Shown: piece by piece, positions 11,248-24,284 of the stretch | Layout of the letters: each line of letters begins with the position of its first letter | Position numbering within the stretch: position 1 is the first letter of the stretch | Assembly: GCF_002127325.2 (NCBI RefSeq) | Contig: NC_035433.2 | Coordinates: 16,046,611 to 16,110,610 of the forward strand | Source of the DNA: Helianthus annuus | Taxonomy: Eukaryota > Streptophyta > Magnoliopsida > Asterales > Asteraceae | Direction of reading: 5' to 3' | Length of the DNA: 64,000 nt | The notes under the pieces: model-generated | Databases searched by the model: none | What the model was told of the DNA's origin: nothing | What the model saw: the letters and a program-made list of their open reading frames with translations, nothing else | Translations under genes and position numbers: made by a program

Positions 11248-14200
11248 ATGTCATCTGCTAATCAAGTTAATGACCTGGCTGTCACAAATGCTCAGCAAGA
11301 GTTGGACTCCAAAATTGGAACCAACTCTCGTATTCCAAGACTTTTGGATGCAAATGACTTTCCAGAATGGAAGTGGCGTTTTGAGCAGCATATAAAGTTT
11401 AAGGAACCTAAACTTTGGAGGGTTATTGAAAGAGGACCTAGAGAAATTATGTATGAGAAGGAAACGAACCCTGGAGTCAAAGTCAAGAAACCTCGTGCCG
11501 AGTATACTGATGAAGATTATGCAATTGAAGAAGAAGACAATCGAGCAACGTCTTACTTGACTATGGGACTGGGGTCAGACATCGCTATGGGATTTCGCAA
11601 TTGCAAATCAGCTAAAGAAATGTGGGAAGCATTGATTGATGTGTATGAAGGGAATGAAGACATGAGGGAAAGCAGAAGGAACCTGTTGAGGCAGAATTTC
11701 AATAATTTCAACTACAACTATGGGGAAACTATTGAGAATCAGATTCAGCGTTTCTCAAAGATTATTACTCAAATGGACTTAGAAGAAATTCTTCCTTCAA
11801 AGGCTGCTCAGAACCGACAACTTCTGAATGCCTTGCCAAAGAGTTGGGATAACCATGTTGCAATGATCAAGCGGACGAAAGATCTCGCAAGATGCACTTT
11901 GACTGAGATGATTTCTCATATCAAAGCATGTGAGCTTGATGACAAGCAACGGGAGAATAATCACAAGTCTAGTTTGTTAGCAGCAGGTATTTCTGTTTCT
12001 CCTACAAATTCAAGCAATGACAACGCTGCACTGATTTCACAAAATGGATCGAAAAAGACTGCTTCTGGGTCGACCACAACTGTGCATTACTCTAGCTCAA
12101 GTCCCTCATCGTCTGCAGCAAAAATTGCCACAACTCCTTCAGCAAAAGCCGAGCTCATTGCTTAAATTCAAGCTCAGAATCTGGAGGTCGCTGCTTCTGT
12201 TATAAATTGTTTAAATGCTTTTGTCGCAGGTAAAATACAACCCCCTAGCTGGTCGTTGAATGATTTATATCAGTATCATCCTGACGATGTGGAGGAGATG
12301 GACATCACCTGGCAAATGGCAATGGCAGCATTCAGAGCTCAAAAATTCGCAAATAAGACTGGCAGAAATAGATGGGGTACTCCTTATTCAAACTCTGCAA
12401 ATGTTCCACTGAAGTTATGCTGCTACAACTGTCATGAACCAGGACATTTGGCACGAAACTGTCCTAAGCCCAACAACAACAAAGATTACACTCCTGCACA
12501 TCCTGCTCCTCCAAATCCTGAAAGGGCTCTTGTAACGACAAACGATTCGACTGTTGCTGGTGAAGGAACTCAGAGTTCAGCCCTTGTTGTTCAACCAAGT
12601 GCAGAGTTCAATTGGGATGATGAAATTCAACGCCTGAACATCTCTCAACCTGAAATCCAGAGTGTCGCTGAAAACATAGCTTTCATGACTTCAGATGAAA
12701 GGGATTCATCGCCAGATGTTGAGCCTCCAGCTGAGAACATAGCTTTTATGACCAAAATCCTGTCAGCTCCTGTTCATGGACTCACTGCTGAGGAGGTACG
12801 TTCTATTTTCTGTACTACTGAATGCAGAGAAAGAGTTGAGGCTTATAGAATACATAATGCTGAACTTATTCAAGATTATCAAGATCTTAAAAATAAAAAC
12901 TTCACTTTGGCCAAAAATGAAAAACTTTACAAAGAAAAAATTGAGGCCCAAAGAAAGGATATAGTTCAGTTAAAAGAAGACCTCAGTGCTAAAAACTGTA
13001 ATTTTTTAGATGCTCTAGCCACAATTAGTGACTTGACCAAAGAATTAGAAGATTTAAAAGTCAAATATTAGGTAAATGAAATCAATATTAAGAAATTTGA
13101 CACTTCTAGTAATTTAGTCAAGAACATTTGTGATATACAACTAGAGTACAAAGAAAAGAAAGGGGCTGGTCTGGGATACACAAAAACTCCTCCTCCGTAC
13201 AATCATAATTACACTTATATGCCTTTCACGGAAGAGGAGTTAATCAATGAGGGGAAGATGACTTACGGTCCAAAAATCGATAAGTCGTCAATCAACAGCA
13301 AATCTGTTGATAACAAACAACCAGCTCCTTCGATGAATTTCGTCTCAAAAGGAAATTTTGATCCTAACCAGTCGTTTACATGTGCAGAAAAGGTTGAGTT
13401 GAAATGTGAAGATACTCTTGGGGGAGAACAAAGTTTAAATTCTGATTTACAAAAACCTTTTTTTGATGAAAATCATCCTGATGTTATTTTGGGACAAAAT
13501 ATTTTTAGCATGTTTCTTTCTTTAGCTGCTAATGGGCCTGATGTTTTGGGCAAGACTGATGATGGTTGTGTTGAAACTGTGAACATTAATTCTGGTGATG
13601 AATTTTCTTCAGTTAATAATTGTGAATGTGATGGTTCTAATCTGTCAGATGATAGTGTTGCAGGTGAGGTCCCTCAGGATTCATTCAGTGAAACCACTGA
13701 AACTTCTTCTCAAGAAAATCAAAAATGTTCTGATTCTTCTTCTGAATCAGTCTCAGTGGGAGTCCCTAATGTTGAATCTAGTGGGACCTCATTGGAAACC
13801 GTTGATGCACATGTTGAAGAAGCATGTGTTAGTGAAATTTCAAATGTTTCTGAAACTGAAACTGAATCAAAAATCATCAACAAAGAATTAAATGTTAAAA
13901 TGGACGTAAAATCTTCAACAGACGTTTTACCAAGTAAAACTGATCACAAATCATCAGATTTTCAAGAAAAAGGTAATCACAGTAAGAAAGCTGCGTCTGA
14001 ATCTCAACATACATCACATGCGTGTGAAACGTCCAATCAGCTGAACCCAGGTCGCTCTAAACGAAAGCCAGCTAAAATCGCAAAATCTGAAAAGCAAAGC
14101 AAGAAAAATTTTCAGAAAACCTCGAATCTCCACACATTGAAACGACAAACTTGTTTCAATTGTGGAATTGCGGGACACATCGCACGAAATTGTGTCCATC

Positions 14201-14604
14201 TCCCAAGGAAGTCATCTGAGCACAAAGGCTTCAACTATCAGAAGGATAAGTCTAATCGAACTAGTTGTTCTAAGCCCATGAACGTTACAAAGACAGAGGC
14301 AATGAAGAATAACAGTCGTAGGACCAAGCCCTCTAATTTTGACTGGAATGCAGCCAAACGAAGAAACCAACAAAATCACAAAAGTTTTCAAAGATACCAA
14401 CAAAACGTTTTTTCTAAATGGTCATATCAATATTGGAAACCAAAAGTCAAGGCTGCCCAGTCAAACATGAGTGCAAACCCTTTTGTCAACAAAGATAAAT
14501 CAAAATTTTTGAATAAAGATAATCTAATTTGGCAAAAAGTAACGTACATTGATTCACATGGAAAACCCAGATCCACTATGGGCTGGGTTCCCAAATCTAA
14601 CTAA
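11248..14604 (+). pseudogene. Element D gag, two in-frame stops
   Basis: Copia-type gag of 1118 codons plus a stop at 14602-14604, kept in one frame but interrupted by TAA at 12163-12165 and TAG at 13069-13071. The frame is open on both sides of each stop. N-terminal 240 residues: UBN2-like capsid region (F-P-E-W-K-W-R-F near residue 35; W-E-A-L-I-D-V-Y). Knuckle 1 is C-x2-C-x4-H-x4-C at about 12421-12462. A long acidic, low-complexity central part with a coiled-coil-prone stretch (12830-13070) follows. Knuckle 2 is C-F-N-C-G-I-A-G-H-I-A-R-N-C at about 14152. The unusual length and two separated knuckles fit sirevirus gag. Both stops could derive from CAA/CAG by C-to-T change (inferred). Confidence 0.82.
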
Positions 14605-14615
14605 TCTCGCAAATC

Positions 14616-14772
14616 GTGCAGGAACAGCTATGGAGGACTACCGTGCGCCTCTGGTACATGGATAGTGGCTGTTCCAGGCATATGACAGGAGACTTGTCTC
14701 AGCTGATCAATGTAGAACAATTTGACGGGGGATATGTCTCTTTTGCGGGAGGAGAATCTGGTAGAATCACAT
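14616..14772 (+). pseudogene. Element D pol, protease part, cut by element E
   Basis: Start of pol in the frame one base back from gag. It shows the Copia protease motif W-Y-M-D-S-G-C-S-R-H-M-T with catalytic Asp, then a few residues up to the insertion of element E. No good ATG is visible; expression probably needs frameshifting or reinitiation (inference). The frame continues exactly at 24285 once E and one CACAT copy are discounted. Confidence 0.82.
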
Positions 14773-15282
14773 TGTCACACCCCCAAAATCCACCCGCGGA
14801 ATACCACCGCTCGGGAGCGTGACTGACCAGGATCAAGCCATCAATCATATCAAACCATAGCAATTAATAATAGAAGTAGTTAATATAAGTCACCATGACA
14901 TGATTGATGTTTCAAAAACCAAACACTGTTTTAAGTAGCGGAAGCATAGTAAAGTAAATCCAAATAGTTTTACGAGTTATGAGTTCAACATCATTACGAT
15001 CCATCTGCCCACAACGACCTGCTCTTCCCTGTGCAAGCTCCAAGTATACCTAAGGTCCTGCAAGGCATGCAGCAAATAATCAACAAACTAGTTGAGCGAG
15101 TTCACAGAAAGTAAGTTCATAGTGTAATGCATAAGTATAGCTAGTGGGGGCTTCCCATACTAGTGTGTAATAAAGGTGGGGGGCTTCCCATGTTCATCCT
15201 GGTTAATGAGGGCTTCTCATTAACGGTACTTACTAGACTAACATCCGACCATGTGTTCTTCTTTACCGAGAACAGGAATACG

Positions 15283-15500
15283 TACAGGGTCACGTAGGCT
15301 TTACGTGACGTGCCCTTCCCCGAGGACAGTGGTACGCGTGGGGGCTACGTAGGCTTTACGCAGCGTGGCCTTCCGACCTGGAAGCCAGTAGATGGTATTG
15401 GGTTACGTAGGCTTTACGTAACGTGTCCTCCCGACCCGGGAGACATAAGGCAAGTATACTGGGTTACGTAGGCTTTACGTAACGTGTCCTGACTAACATG
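15283..15500. repeat. Minisatellite in E 3' LTR
   Basis: Four imperfect units of about 60 bp with core TACGTAGGCTTTACGTAACG. The copy in the other LTR is at 22547-22764. Confidence 0.72.
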
Positions 15501-15977
15501 AGGACGATGGTCTATAGTCTGGTATATGCGTAAGTACGAGTAATCATTCCATATCCATCATATCCAACCCAATTCCCAACCCGGGAATCCCATGCCTTGG
15601 CTGTGTGAACTCACCTTGGTTTGCTCGGCAGATACACAAGGAATATAAGTAGCAAGTAAATGGTCACTCACGTCCTATCAGGGTTATTATACGAGTCAGG
15701 TTTGTATATAGCACGTATATAGTAATCACGTATAGTCATGGCAAGCATGTACGCACGAAAGCAGATAAGACATAGCATGTGAGGATCCAATTGTCTAAGT
15801 CCAACAATACCCGGCCCAATAACATAAGCAGCCCAATAACAAAACAGTTCAGATTCTCAATCGGCCCAATTAGTAAACGTATGCTGGTCCAATAACAAAC
15901 AGTCCACAATTCAAATCGTTGGGCTCAATAGATTGGGCCCGTGACAGTGAAGGCCCAACAGTGTGCGTGTAAACGAT

Positions 15978-16180
15978 GGTCTCGAGTCGCAACGGAGATC
16001 TCGAGTCGCAACCGGAGATTACGAGTCGCAACAGCTGGTTGCGAGTCACAATGGAGATCTCGGTTCATCATGGTCTGGTTACGAGTCGCAACGGGACTCG
16101 CAACCGTGGTTTCGGCTAGTGCTGTTTGTGGTCTCGAGTCGAGACGGGGGTTTCGACTCGCAATCTGAGTCGCAACCGGC
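15978..16180. repeat. GAGTCGCAAC-word cluster in E 3' LTR
   Basis: Repeated CTCGAGTCGCAAC/ACGAGTCGCAAC words with variable spacers and a GTCTCGAGTCGAGAC near-palindrome. The copy in the 5' LTR is at 23242-23444. Confidence 0.75.
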
Positions 16181-17015
16181 TGTGTAACTGATTTCCATAA
16201 TTCTAGTCAATTAAACTCCGTGATTTCAGCAAACATATTCAACAGTTTCGGAAACAGATCAAACACCGAAAATAGCAGTTTCATAGCAATCTTCAAACAT
16301 GTTCATATGCTTAAACAAAACAGCCTAGATAACAATCAATCGGATCATCAAACAGCCTAAACCGAATCATGCAGAAACGTTTTGATTAATCAATTTCATG
16401 ACAGCCTATAACCATGCACCTAACCGGTTCGAATCAAACAATAAGTCGAGCATAAAACGTAACCGTACATGTTATCCGATTAACAAACATCACTATTATA
16501 AGTACCCGCATCCAACATCAACAACCAATCAATATTACAAGCATACACCTTAGTTACATCACCTAACAGAATGATAGCAATCACATAATATCACAAATAA
16601 TCCAAAAACATAACATCATCACTAACCGGATGAAGGTAGAGGATCGATTCGTTTCACAAGCTTCAAAGTGTGTGTGTGTGTGCCGTCGGGTTCCAAGCAA
16701 GCCGAGAGAGAGCAAAGCTTCTAGGGTTTGTGTGTGTGTGTTTGTGATTTGCAAAAGTGGTGAAACAAGCCCCTTGTTCCGGTTTTGTGTTGCGAATGGG
16801 GAGTGGGCCGAGCCCACTCGGTTGTCTAATGGACCCGAGAACAAGGAGTGGCCCCAAGGGCTTTGTGTGGCCGGTTCACATACATACGACATACATACAC
16901 ACATAATGCATATAACATAACATATATCATGAAATCAATTAATCATTCGGGTTTATAAAATCACATATCGTGCACAAACGTTACATCAAGCAAGCCTAAA
17001 GTTCGAGTTGTCACA

Positions 17016-17029
17016 TTATCCCCAACTAA
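17016..17029 (-). other. Polypurine tract of element E
   Basis: Minus strand TTAGTTGGGGATAA directly before the 3' LTR. An AAATTTCG/CGAAATTT hairpin lies beside it at 17034-17052. Confidence 0.78.
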
Positions 17030-17091
17030 TTGGAAATTTCGTCCCGAAATTTGGTATGCACTCACTGAGGAAGCTAGGTAAACTGTACTGT

Positions 17092-20000
17092 TCACTGGTT
17101 TTCCTGGGGTGTCACATCCTCCCCCCGTTGATCTGGAATTTCGTCCCGAAATTCCGAAGTAGTAGCTTCAGCCTCAGTAGTGGTTGCCTTGTTCCCGAAT
17201 AACTGGGGGTACTTTTCTGTCATCCTGTCTTCGCGTTCCCAGGTGTACTCTGGGCCACGTTTGGAGTTCCAACGAACTCGGACAAGAGGGATTCTCTTGT
17301 GTTTGAGGACCTTCACATCCCGGTCCGTGATTTCTACTGGTTCCTCGACGAACTGCAACCGTTCGTCGATAGTGAGTTCCTTGTAAGGAATGATGAGGTT
17401 TTCATCAGATAGGCACTTCTTTAAGTTCGATACGTGAAAGACATTGTGAACTGCCCCGAGTTCAGCTGGTAAATTCAACTTGTAGGCTACCTTGCCAATC
17501 TTTTCTATAATTTCGAATGGTCCGACGTACCGCGGATTCAGTTTACCCCGTTTGCCAAAACGAACTACACCCTTCCAGGGTGAAACTTTCAATAAAACCC
17601 GGTCCCCGACCTCAAATTCCAATGGCTTTCTACGCTTGTCCGCGTAGGCTTTCTGACGGTCGCGTGCTGCCGCCATGCGTTGTCGTATTTGTGCAATCTT
17701 TTCTGTGGCGTCCACTACAATCTCTGGACCCGTGATCTGTCTATCCCCCACCTCTGCCCAACAGAGAGGTGACCGGCATTTACGCCCGTACAATGCCTCG
17801 AATGGAGCGGCTTGGATGCTGGTGTGGTAACTATTATTGTATGAAAACTCCACCAAAGGGAGGTGCTTTTCCCAGCCGTTGCCGAAATCAATAACGCATG
17901 CCCGAAGCATGTCTTCGAGAGTTTGGATCGTACGCTCAGACTGCCCATCCGTCTGAGGGTGATATGGTGTGCTCATGTCTAACCGTGAGCCGAAAGATTT
18001 GTGCATTGCTTGCCAAAGCTCTGATGTGAATCGTGCATCGCGATCCGAAATGATGGACGTGGGCACCCCGTGCCTCGAGACAACTTCTTTAAGATATACG
18101 TCTGCGAGAGTGGAGAACTTATCCGTTTCCTTAATCGGCAGGAAGTGTGCAGACTTGGTGAGTCGATCAACTATGACCCATATTGTATCGTTCCCACGCT
18201 GGGATCTAGGTAAACCCGTAACGAAATCCATGGAAATTTCTTCCCATTTCCATTGCGGTATCTTAGGCTGTTGAAGTAGGCCAGCTGGTTTCTGATATTC
18301 GACCTTGACTCTCGCACAAGTCAAGCACTTTCCAACGTACGTAGCGATGTGGGCCTTCATACTAGGCCACCAATAAGTAGTGCTGATATCGTGGTACATT
18401 TTATCCGACCCTGGATGTACCGAATAGCGAGACTTGTGAGCTTCATCCATTACAAGTTCGCGTAGACCGCCATAGAGAGGGACCCAAATCCGGCCCGTTA
18501 CATAGTAAGCGCCATCTGCCTTCTGTTCCATCTGTTGTCGTGAGCCGCGTAAGGCTTCAGCCTTGACGTTTTCGGGCTTCAATGCTTCTACCTGAGCATT
18601 TCGTATCTGTGCTGGAAGGCTAGACTGAATCGTAAGCTGTAGCGCTCGCACGCGCTTCGGTAAAGTGTCCTTTCGACTAAGGGCATCAGCCACCACATTG
18701 GCTTTGCCTGGATGATACTTGATAGCGCATTCATAATCGTTTAGTAATTCGACCCATCGCCGTTGACGCATGTTCAAATCCTTCTGCTTAAGGATATGCT
18801 CGAGACTCCTGTGATCGGTGTAAATCGTGCACCTGGTACCGTACAGGTAGTGTCGCCATATCTTAAGCGCGAAAACAACAGCTCCCAGCTCTAAATCGTG
18901 CGTCGTGTAGTTCCGTTCGTGAACCTTGAGTTGACGAGAGGCGTAAGCGATAACCTTGTCGCGCTGCATTAACACACATCCCAATCCCCGAATGGATGCA
19001 TCACAATAAACCACAAAGTCATCCGTGCCCTCTGGCAATGAGAGGATAGGTGCACTGCAAAGTCTATCCTTTAGGTGCTGAAAAGCAGTCTCCTGGGGCT
19101 CTCCCCAGCGATAGGTAACACACTTCTGTGTCAGTAACGTAAGCGGCTGAGCAATCTTCGAGAAATCCCTGATAAACCGTCTGTAATAACCTGCCAGACC
19201 CAAGAATTGGCGTATTTCTGTCGGTGTACGCGGTGCAGGCCAGTTCCTGATCGAATCTACCTTGGATGGATCGACATGGACCCCATCCTTGTTCACCACG
19301 TGGCCTAGAAAGTGGACTTCACGAAGCCAGAAGTCGCATTTAGAAAACTTAGCGTACAGCTGTTCCTTCCGAAGGAGTTCCAAAATCAGGCGAAGATGCT
19401 GCTCGTGCTCCTCCTGACTCTTGGAGTAAATCAGGATGTCGTCGATGAACACAATGACGAACTTGTCGAGATAGGGTTTGCACACCCTGTTCATAAGATC
19501 CATAAATACCGCAGGCGCGTTCGTTAACCCGAATGGCATGACGAGAAACTCGTAGTGACCGTAACGAGTTCTGAATGCAGTCTTGGAGACGTCCTCATCC
19601 CGGACTCTCAGCTGATGATAACCAGACCTCAAGTCTATCTTCGAGTAGTAGCACGACCCTTGCAACTGGTCGAATAAGTCGTCTATGCGTGGAAGAGGAT
19701 AACGGTTCTTCACCGTCACCTTGTTGAGTTCACGGTAGTCGATGCACATCCTGAACGTACCGTCTTTCTTTTTCACGAATAGTACTGGGGCTCCCCAAGG
19801 CGAAGAACTTGGTCGTATGAAACCCTTTTCCAAGAGTTCTTGCAGCTGTTTTGACAGTTCCTCCAATTCTGATGGAGCTAGACGATATGGTGCGCGAGCT
19901 ATGGGTGCTGCTCCTGGAGCGAGTTCGATCTGAAATTCGACCTGACGATGAGGCGGTAAGCCAGGTAAGTCTTCAGGAAACACCTGAGGGTAATCACGTA

Positions 20001-21720
20001 CAATTGGAATATCCTCCAATTTCTTTTCCTTTGCTGATGCGTCTGTAACGAGTGCCAGAATGGCTGTGTGACCCTTACGCAAGCATTTCTGAGCCTTCAA
20101 GAATGAGATGATGCCGACCACAGCACCACTCTTGTCGCCTTGAACTTCGAGAGGTTCTTGACCAGGACGTGGAATGCGAATAACCTTCTCGCTGCATAAG
20201 ATTTCTGCCTGGTGTTGGGACAACCAATCCATCCCAATCACGACGTCGAAGCTACCCAAAACTATGGGAATGAGATCAATAGAGAAGGCTTGACCAGCTA
20301 GGATAAGATTACAACCCTGAACTACGTGCGTGGCTTCTAGACTTTTACCGTTAGCTAACTCTACTACATGTTTGGTGGGTAAAAGTGTTGGTGCACGTTT
20401 TAGCAGTTGACACATTTTCACAGACATATAGCTTGTATCCGCACCCGAATCAAACAAAACAGTAACGTAAATATTGTCGAGGAGAAACTTACCCATGACA
20501 ACGTTGGGATCGTTCACTGCGTCACCTCGACCTAGCACGAATGCACGACCACGAGCTTCATTGCCGTTGTTGTTGTTGTTCCCGCCGTTGTTGTTGCCGT
20601 TGCCCTGGTTGTTATTGTTGCGATTCTGGTTTAACTGAGGACAATCGCGTTTGAAATGACCTTCAGCCCCACACTGGAAACACCCCCGGTTTCCACGCTG
20701 TGGCTGCTGCTGCTGCTGCTGGTTCTGTGGAGCTGGTTGCTGAGGCTGCTGATTCTGATTCGCAGGACGAGGGCTCCTACAATCTTTGGCCTCGTGACCC
20801 ATCTTGAGACACCTTTGACAGCGACCCTTGTTACATGGGCCGTGGTGATGCCTGTTGCAGTTGTGGCACCTAGGTTGACTACCCTGATATCTCCTCTGCC
20901 TGTGACCACCAGAGGATTGCTGACTGGGACTCTGATAGTGATCAATCTTCTGCTGCTGAGACTGTGGCTGAACAGATGCTGAACCTTTACTGGAATCCCC
21001 ATCCCATTTTCTTTTACTGTCACCAGATGTAGCAGGAGTAACTGAGGTGGTGACGTTAGCAATAGCATTAACACGCTTGGGCAGTTTATTCTGATCCACT
21101 GCCTGATCGGTGATACGGTGAGCTAGGCGTTGGATTTCCTGGATGTTTTCGAGGTTAGCCGACGTCACGTGGCTCTGAATTTCTGGCGCCAATCCCTTGA
21201 GATACAACTCAATGCGCTTGTATGGAGGGTCCACCATAGTTGGACACAGAACGGCCAGCTCATTAGACCGTTTAGTATACGCCTCGATTTCCGATCCAAC
21301 CATTTTCAGGTTATACAGCTCGTCTTCCAGTTTGTGAATATCTTCACGCGTGCAATACTCACGCTTGATGAGTTCCTTAAAGTCGTTCCATGGGGTGGCG
21401 TTAGCAGCTGCCAACCCTAAGATCTGCACTTGTGCGTTCCACCAAGTGAGCGCAATCCCTTCAAGTGTGCCAGTGGCGAACTTCACCCTGCGAGCCTCAG
21501 GGCATTCGCACATTTCGAAAACCGACTCGAGCTTTTCAAACCAGTGGAGGAGTCCAACTGCTCCCTCTGTGCCACTAAACGAGCTAGGACGACATTCCAT
21601 GAAGTTCTTGAAGGTGCACCCAGGCTGCTGCTGAGCGGGTTGACCTGCTTGGGCGGCTGCAACTGCCGCAGCAATGAGAGCCTCTAGCTGGGCTTGAGTC
21701 ATGTTAATTCGTGCGGCCAT
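17092..21720 (-). CDS. Element E gag-pol polyprotein with chromodomain, intact
   Basis: 1542-residue chromovirus polyprotein in one frame, starting at ATG 21720-21718 (M-A-A-R-I-N-M-T). Approximate order: gag capsid region (50-190); zinc knuckles near 290-320 and 345; Q/N-rich linker; aspartic protease D-S-G-A-D-T-S near 425; RT with [10 protein letters not shown] and F-I-D-D-I-L near 758; RNase H Y-C-D-A-S near 905; integrase HHCC near 1100-1135 and D-D-35-E core (1163-1260); chromodomain near 1460-1508. It produces the capsid, the enzymes and a chromatin-targeting integrase for its own copying. No intron is present: the join at CAAGCAG/GTCAAC is contiguous, unlike A and F. One local oddity is S-T-P-Y-H-P where A, C and F have S-T-A-Y-H-P. 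Confidence 0.93.
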   Translation of the reverse strand: MAARINMTQAQLEALIAAAVAAAQAGQPAQQQPGCTFKNFMECRPSSFSGTEGAVGLLHWFEKLESVFEMCECPEARRVKFATGTLEGIALTWWNAQVQILGLAAANATPWNDFKELIKREYCTREDIHKLEDELYNLKMVGSEIEAYTKRSNELAVLCPTMVDPPYKRIELYLKGLAPEIQSHVTSANLENIQEIQRLAHRITDQAVDQNKLPKRVNAIANVTTSVTPATSGDSKRKWDGDSSKGSASVQPQSQQQKIDHYQSPSQQSSGGHRQRRYQGSQPRCHNCNRHHHGPCNKGRCQRCLKMGHEAKDCRSPRPANQNQQPQQPAPQNQQQQQQPQRGNRGCFQCGAEGHFKRDCPQLNQNRNNNNQGNGNNNGGNNNNNGNEARGRAFVLGRGDAVNDPNVVMGKFLLDNIYVTVLFDSGADTSYMSVKMCQLLKRAPTLLPTKHVVELANGKSLEATHVVQGCNLILAGQAFSIDLIPIVLGSFDVVIGMDWLSQHQAEILCSEKVIRIPRPGQEPLEVQGDKSGAVVGIISFLKAQKCLRKGHTAILALVTDASAKEKKLEDIPIVRDYPQVFPEDLPGLPPHRQVEFQIELAPGAAPIARAPYRLAPSELEELSKQLQELLEKGFIRPSSSPWGAPVLFVKKKDGTFRMCIDYRELNKVTVKNRYPLPRIDDLFDQLQGSCYYSKIDLRSGYHQLRVRDEDVSKTAFRTRYGHYEFLVMPFGLTNAPAVFMDLMNRVCKPYLDKFVIVFIDDILIYSKSQEEHEQHLRLILELLRKEQLYAKFSKCDFWLREVHFLGHVVNKDGVHVDPSKVDSIRNWPAPRTPTEIRQFLGLAGYYRRFIRDFSKIAQPLTLLTQKCVTYRWGEPQETAFQHLKDRLCSAPILSLPEGTDDFVVYCDASIRGLGCVLMQRDKVIAYASRQLKVHERNYTTHDLELGAVVFALKIWRHYLYGTRCTIYTDHRSLEHILKQKDLNMRQRRWVELLNDYECAIKYHPGKANVVADALSRKDTLPKRVRALQLTIQSSLPAQIRNAQVEALKPENVKAEALRGSRQQMEQKADGAYYVTGRIWVPLYGGLRELVMDEAHKSRYSVHPGSDKMYHDISTTYWWPSMKAHIATYVGKCLTCARVKVEYQKPAGLLQQPKIPQWKWEEISMDFVTGLPRSQRGNDTIWVIVDRLTKSAHFLPIKETDKFSTLADVYLKEVVSRHGVPTSIISDRDARFTSELWQAMHKSFGSRLDMSTPYHPQTDGQSERTIQTLEDMLRACVIDFGNGWEKHLPLVEFSYNNSYHTSIQAAPFEALYGRKCRSPLCWAEVGDRQITGPEIVVDATEKIAQIRQRMAAARDRQKAYADKRRKPLEFEVGDRVLLKVSPWKGVVRFGKRGKLNPRYVGPFEIIEKIGKVAYKLNLPAELGAVHNVFHVSNLKKCLSDENLIIPYKELTIDERLQFVEEPVEITDRDVKVLKHKRIPLVRVRWNSKRGPEYTWEREDRMTEKYPQLFGNKATTTEAEATTSEFRDEIPDQRGEDVTPQENQ

Positions 21721-22019
21721 TGATCTTCATAGTAACAAGTAGCATACATAAGAATGGTTCGCGAGTAGGGCGATGACAGAAAAGCGTAGGCATATAGGTG
21801 TTCTCATGAAATCAAAGCATGTGTATCTAAGCGTAATGCGAGCAAAGTTCTAAGCAGTTCTAGCAAACAGGCAATAAACATAAACCTTATTACCTAAGAT
21901 GTCGAGTCTTGCACGTGGAGCGAAGCGTCGTTGTGGATCGTTGAGAGCACTGTTCTGGTTATAGTCCGGTTTTAATAAAAACGTTTTTCCCATATTAAAA
22001 CCAAGTTCTCTATAACCAA

Positions 22020-22033
22020 TGGCTCTGATACCA
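22020..22033 (-). other. Primer binding site of element E (iMet tRNA)
   Basis: Minus strand TGGTATCAGAGCCA three bases inside the 5' LTR. The leader 21721-22019 is non-coding and conserved with A and F. Confidence 0.88.
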
Positions 22034-22036
22034 ATC

Positions 22037-24279
22037 TGTCACACCCCCAAAATCCACCCGCGGAATACCACCGCTCGGGAGCGTGACTGACCAGGATCAA
22101 GCCATCAATCATATCAAACCATAGCAATTAATAATAGAAGTAGTTAATATAAGTCACCATGACATGATTGATGTTTCAAAAACCAAACACTGTTTTAAGT
22201 AGCGGAAGCATAGTAAAGTAAATCCAAATAGTTTTACGAGTTATGAGTTCAACATCATTACGATCCATCTGCCCACAACGACCTGCTCTTCCCTGTGCAA
22301 GCTCCAAGTATACCTAAGGTCCTGCAAGGCATGCAGCAAATAATCAACAAACTAGTTGAGCGAGTTCACAGAAAGTAAGTTCATAGTGTAATGCATAAGT
22401 ATAGCTAGTGGGGGCTTCCCATACTAGTGTGTAATAAAGGTGGGGGGCTTCCCATGTTCATCCTGGTTAATGAGGGCTTCTCATTAACGGTACTTACTAG
22501 ACTAACATCCGACCATGTGTTCTTCTTTACCGAGAACAGGAATACGTACAGGGTCACGTAGGCTTTACGTGACGTGCCCTTCCCCGAGGACAGTGGTACG
22601 CGTGGGGGCTACGTAGGCTTTACGCAGCGTGGCCTTCCGACCTGGAAGCCAGTAGATGGTATTGGGTTACGTAGGCTTTACGTAACGTGTCCTCCCGACC
22701 CGGGAGACATAAGGCAAGTATACTGGGTTACGTAGGCTTTACGTAACGTGTCCTGACTAACATGAGGACGATGGTCTATAGTCTGGTATATGCGTAAGTA
22801 CGAGTAATCATTCCATATCCATCATATCCAACCCAATTCCCAACCCGGGAATCCCATGCCTTGGCTGTGTGAACTCACCTTGGTTTGCTCGGCAGATACA
22901 CAAGGAATATAAGTAGCAAGTAAATGGTCACTCACGTCCTATCAGGGTTATTATACGAGTCAGGTTTGTATATAGCACGTATATAGTAATCACGTATAGT
23001 CATGGCAAGCATGTACGCACGAAAGCAGATAAGACATAGCATGTGAGGATCCAATTGTCTAAGTCCAACAATACCCGGCCCAATAACATAAGCAGCCCAA
23101 TAACAAAACAGTTCAGATTCTCAATCGGCCCAATTAGTAAACGTATGCTGGTCCAATAACAAACAGTCCACAATTCAAATCGTTGGGCTCAATAGATTGG
23201 GCCCGTGACAGTGAAGGCCCAACAGTGTGCGTGTAAACGATGGTCTCGAGTCGCAACGGAGATCTCGAGTCGCAACCGGAGATTACGAGTCGCAACAGCT
23301 GGTTGCGAGTCACAATGGAGATCTCGGTTCATCATGGTCTGGTTACGAGTCGCAACGGGACTCGCAACCGTGGTTTCGGCTAGTGCTGTTTGTGGTCTCG
23401 AGTCGAGACGGGGGTTTCGACTCGCAATCTGAGTCGCAACCGGCTGTGTAACTGATTTCCATAATTCTAGTCAATTAAACTCCGTGATTTCAGCAAACAT
23501 ATTCAACAGTTTCGGAAACAGATCAAACACCGAAAATAGCAGTTTCATAGCAATCTTCAAACATGTTCATATGCTTAAACAAAACAGCCTAGATAACAAT
23601 CAATCGGATCATCAAACAGCCTAAACCGAATCATGCAGAAACGTTTTGATTAATCAATTTCATGACAGCCTATAACCATGCACCTAACCGGTTCGAATCA
23701 AACAATAAGTCGAGCATAAAACGTAACCGTACATGTTATCCGATTAACAAACATCACTATTATAAGTACCCGCATCCAACATCAACAACCAATCAATATT
23801 ACAAGCATACACCTTAGTTACATCACCTAACAGAATGATAGCAATCACATAATATCACAAATAATCCAAAAACATAACATCATCACTAACCGGATGAAGG
23901 TAGAGGATCGATTCGTTTCACAAGCTTCAAAGTGTGTGTGTGTGTGCCGTCGGGTTCCAAGCAAGCCGAGAGAGAGCAAAGCTTCTAGGGTTTGTGTGTG
24001 TGTGTTTGTGATTTGCAAAAGTGGTGAAACAAGCCCCTTGTTCCGGTTTTGTGTTGCGAATGGGGAGTGGGCCGAGCCCACTCGGTTGTCTAATGGACCC
24101 GAGAACAAGGAGTGGCCCCAAGGGCTTTGTGTGGCCGGTTCACATACATACGACATACATACACACATAATGCATATAACATAACATATATCATGAAATC
24201 AATTAATCATTCGGGTTTATAAAATCACATATCGTGCACAAACGTTACATCAAGCAAGCCTAAAGTTCGAGTTGTCACA
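22037..24279 (-). repeat. Element E 5' LTR (2243 bp)
   Basis: Mirror of 14773-17015 with no mismatch noticed. Candidate leader intron 22322-22878 (minus-strand AAG|GTGAGT to CCTTGCAG). A TTTTATAAAC word lies near 24216-24225 close to the LTR start. Confidence 0.92.
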
Positions 24280-24284
24280 CACAT

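Larger units (their letters stand above)
14773..17015 (-). repeat. Element E 3' LTR (2243 bp)
   Basis: TG/CA-bounded, same length as the other LTR with a constant offset of 7264. It includes a 4-unit ACGTAGGCTTTACG array (15283-15500), a GAGTCGCAAC cluster (15978-16180), GT-dinucleotide runs near 16670 and 16730 and a candidate intron (15058-15614). Repeated short ORFs here are duplicates produced by the LTR pair, not genes. Confidence 0.92.
14773..24279 (-). mobile_element. Element E: complete Ty3 chromovirus, apparently intact
   Basis: 9507-bp minus-strand element inserted in the protease/pre-integrase part of element D pol, flanked by CACAT at 14768-14772 and 24280-24284. LTRs of 2243 bp at 14773-17015 and 22037-24279 look identical in every stretch I compared. 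It has primer site, PPT and a full 1542-codon gag-pol without stop. Identical LTRs and an open polyprotein indicate very recent insertion and possible autonomy. Confidence 0.93.

Noticed and set aside
12763..12951. Small reverse-strand ORFs opposite D gag
   Set aside because: AT-rich coiled-coil coding sequence produces open reverse frames; no support as genes.
16670..16741. GT dinucleotide runs in E LTRs as regulatory Z-DNA
   Set aside because: Runs are short (about 10-14 bases) and common in plant DNA; nothing in the sequence supports a role.
16581..16904. 107-aa reverse-strand ORF in the E LTR, repeated at 23845-24168
   Set aside because: It appears twice only because the LTRs are identical. 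It covers GT microsatellites and has no recognisable motif.
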